Part shown: positions 4,690 to 6,776 of the stretch, piece after piece
Layout of the letters: every line of letters begins with the position of its first letter
Numbering within the stretch: position 1 is the first letter of the stretch
Assembly: GCA_012729935.1 (NCBI GenBank)
Contig: JAAYBY010000337.1
Location: 1-6,776, forward strand
Direction: 5' to 3'
Length of the DNA: 6,776 bases
Origin: Clostridiaceae bacterium
Lineage (GTDB): Bacteria; Bacillota; Clostridia; Saccharofermentanales; UBA5734
The notes under the pieces: model-generated
What the model saw: the letters and a program-made list of their open reading frames with translations, nothing else
Database searches by the model: none
Told to the model about the DNA's origin: nothing
Translations under genes and position numbers: made by a program

Positions 4690-6776
4690 GGCCGTGACCA
4701 GAGCCAAACCCACCAACCATAAACCCGACTCCGCGCAAAGGACGATCCCATATCAACAGATGTATCCGGATGGATTATGCCATGTCCACGGCAACACATA
4801 TTCCAAGACAATTCAGTTTCTGGACATCAACTATCGTCTAGTCCAGGATTCCGACAAATCGGAAATATTCGGTGGCTGGTGCAAGTTCCTGAATTACTTC
4901 GATAGCTCCATCCACTTCCAGCTGTCTTTTTACAATCTGAAAAGCGAGCTGGATGAGGATTTGGCAGTATCGATTGCCCCTTACGATGACGCCTTCAACG
5001 ATGTGCGGCAGGAGTATAGTGATATGCTGCAGAATCAACTGGCAAAAGGCAACTACGGCATTCGCAGGACAAAGTTCTTGTCTTTCGCAATTACAGCGGA
5101 AGATCTTAAACAGGCTAGACAAAAGCTTAATCAAATCGAGCTGGAGCTGCTGGCAAATTTCAAGGAACTGAGTGTGCCGGCTTACTCAGTCGCTGGCAAG
5201 TCACGTCTCAAAATCCTCTATAATCTCTATCATCCGCAGAGCATTCAACCGTTTCGCTTCGACTGGAAATGGCTGGCGCAGTCCGGCATGTCGACAAAAG
5301 ACCTGATCGCGCCAACATCCTTTGAGTTCAAAGAGAGTCGGGCTTTCAAAATCGGTACCGCGAATTGCAGCGTGTCGTATTTGCAGATTCTGGCGCCAGA
5401 GCTATCAGACGATATTTTGCATGACTTTCTATCCATGAACAGCAGTCTTGCGGTCAACATACATATCGAATCGATCGATCAGACAGCTGCGATCCGGACT
5501 CTTAAGCGTAAAATAACCGATCTTGATAAGATGAAGATCGAAGAACAGAAGAAGGCTGTGCGCTCCGGTTATGATATGGACATCCTGCCATCAGATCTCG
5601 CCACCTTCGGCCATGAAGCGAAGCGCTTGCTGCAGGACCTGCAGAGCCATAACGAAAGGATGTTTCTGGTCACTTTCCTGATCATGAACATTGGCGACAC
5701 AAGCCAGCAGCTGAAAAATGATGTCTTTCGCGCGGGTAATATCGCCCAGAGACATAACTGCACACTCCTGAGACTTGATTTCCAGCAGGAAGCAGGACTG
5801 TCCGCATCCTTGCCGCTCGCCATCTGTCCGCTTCAGCTGCAGCGGACACTGACCACATCCAGCACCGCTATTTTCATTCCCTTCATGACCCGTGAGCTTT
5901 TCCAGCAGACCGGCGAACCGATGTATTACGGCCTCAACTCGCTGTCTAACAACATGATCATGGTCGATCGCAAGCAGCTGAAAAACCCGAACGGCCTGAT
6001 CCTGGGTACACCAGGCAGCGGCAAGTCTTTTGCCGCTAAGCGAGAAATCGTTAATGCTTTTTTGGTGGCAAAAGACGACATCATTGTCTGTGATCCGGAA
6101 GGCGAGTATCATCCGCTCATAGCGCGGTTGGGCGGCCAAGTCATTCGACTGGCGCCGGATAGTCAGCAACATATCAATCCGCTGGATCTGCATCTTGGGT
6201 ACTCTGAGAACGACAACCCGCTCTTCCTGAAAACCGAGTTTATCATCTCGCTGTGTGAACTGGTGGCCGGCGGGCGCGGCGGGCTTCTGCCACAGGAAAT
6301 CTCAGCAATCGACCGGGCTGTGCGCAAGATCTACCAGTCATATCTAAATGAGCCGACACCTGAAAACCTGCCGATTCTGGCCGACCTACAGCAGGCGCTG
6401 ATGGATCAGGAATCAGACGAGGCCAGACAGATCGCCGACTCGCTTGAGATCTATGTTAATGGATCGCTGAATCTCTTCAACAAGCGGACCAACGTCGACA
6501 TACATAACCGGCTGGTTTGCTTCGATATCAAAGATCTTGGTAATCAGCTCAAGAAGCTCGGCATGCTGATCTTCCAGGATCAGATCTGGAGCCGCGTGAC
6601 CACCAATCGCAAGGCAGGCAACTGCACGCGCTACTACATTGATGAATTTCACCTGCTGTTAAAAGAACCACAGACGGCTGCTTACTCAGTTGAGATCTGG
6701 AAGCGCTTCAGAAAATGGGGCGGCATTCCCACCGGCATCACGCAGAATATTAAGGATCTGCTGGCCTCTCGTGAGA
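4628..6776 (+). CDS. virB4: VirB4-like conjugal transfer ATPase (CD1110-like family), 3' end outside window
   Basis: An open frame of 716 codons that leaves the window at the right edge. The product is the membrane-associated ATPase that energises the type IV secretion system during conjugation. A basic N-terminus (S-N-K-N-K-A-K-L, about residues 2-45) is followed by the VirB4 N-terminal domain. Then comes a charged helical stretch around R-T-L-K-R-K-I-T-D-L-D-K-M-K and the motor domain. The motor has Walker A G-T-P-G-S-G-K-S (460-467), C-D-P-E-G-E-Y (488-494), Walker B Y-Y-I-D-E-F-H (669-675, Asp672/Glu673) and I-T-Q-N (704-707). The C-terminal end of the motor is missing only because the window ends. 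The TTG start at 4628 is supported by GAGGTGA upstream. The gene overlaps prgI by 62 bases and shares the codon style of virB6, so it is backbone, not cargo. Confidence 0.92.
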   Translation, partial: MSNKNKAKLTISKSGQRQITKAVTRAKPTNHKPDSAQRTIPYQQMYPDGLCHVHGNTYSKTIQFLDINYRLVQDSDKSEIFGGWCKFLNYFDSSIHFQLSFYNLKSELDEDLAVSIAPYDDAFNDVRQEYSDMLQNQLAKGNYGIRRTKFLSFAITAEDLKQARQKLNQIELELLANFKELSVPAYSVAGKSRLKILYNLYHPQSIQPFRFDWKWLAQSGMSTKDLIAPTSFEFKESRAFKIGTANCSVSYLQILAPELSDDILHDFLSMNSSLAVNIHIESIDQTAAIRTLKRKITDLDKMKIEEQKKAVRSGYDMDILPSDLATFGHEAKRLLQDLQSHNERMFLVTFLIMNIGDTSQQLKNDVFRAGNIAQRHNCTLLRLDFQQEAGLSASLPLAICPLQLQRTLTTSSTAIFIPFMTRELFQQTGEPMYYGLNSLSNNMIMVDRKQLKNPNGLILGTPGSGKSFAAKREIVNAFLVAKDDIIVCDPEGEYHPLIARLGGQVIRLAPDSQQHINPLDLHLGYSENDNPLFLKTEFIISLCELVAGGRGGLLPQEISAIDRAVRKIYQSYLNEPTPENLPILADLQQALMDQESDEARQIADSLEIYVNGSLNLFNKRTNVDIHNRLVCFDIKDLGNQLKKLGMLIFQDQIWSRVTTNRKAGNCTRYYIDEFHLLLKEPQTAAYSVEIWKRFRKWGGIPTGITQNIKDLLASRE

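Noticed and set aside
5569..6193. Minus-strand open frames of 84 and 200 codons opposite virB4
   Set aside because: They mirror the codon structure of virB4, whose frame is fully supported by motifs; no ribosome binding site or domain was seen.

Overview
The window is a slice of the conjugation module of an integrative and conjugative element (ICE) from a Bacillota host, most likely a gut Clostridia. Three backbone genes, all on the + strand, support this: a VirB6/TrbL-like membrane protein (CD1112-like family), a PrgI-family protein, and the first 716 codons of a VirB4-like conjugation ATPase (CD1110-like family). Their order is that of Tn1549/CTn-type elements, where a short Maff2-family membrane protein normally precedes virB6. 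Only the last 22 codons of such a Maff2 protein are present, at the left edge and in the wrong orientation. Family names come from memory of the protein families; no search was run.

Layout. 1-141: a perfect 43-bp inverted repeat around a 55-nt centre. The minus strand of this block encodes the Maff2 C-terminus, so it is either an inverted duplication or a fold-back assembly artefact. 142-1105: AT-rich DNA with a transglutaminase-like protein (Cys-His-Asp triad visible) that is not part of the transfer backbone. 1106-1231: spacer with a hairpin and the strong virB6 ribosome binding site. 1232-2101: virB6. 2102-4246: an inserted, oppositely oriented two-gene cassette, rloA (AAA15/OLD-like ATPase) and rloB (RloB family), coupled by an ATGA overlap and with its own promoter. 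4247-4689: a second copy of the virB6/prgI junction, then prgI. 4628-6776: virB4, overlapping prgI by 62 bases and running off the right edge.

How it fits together. VirB6, PrgI and VirB4 would form the inner-membrane channel and energising ATPase of a Gram-positive type IV secretion system. The rloAB pair resembles AAA-ATPase plus TOPRIM-like nuclease defence modules and is probably cargo that protects the host or the element. The transglutaminase-like gene is a second cargo gene. Both sit exactly between neighbouring transfer genes.

The most informative observation is that the rloAB cassette is bracketed by imperfect direct repeats of the virB6-stop/prgI-RBS junction. The right copy still encodes the last virB6 residues (N-A-H-stop) with a synonymous AAT/AAC difference. 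The cassette therefore landed precisely in the junction and left a diverged duplicate. No tRNA, rRNA, CRISPR array, integrase or transposase was seen.
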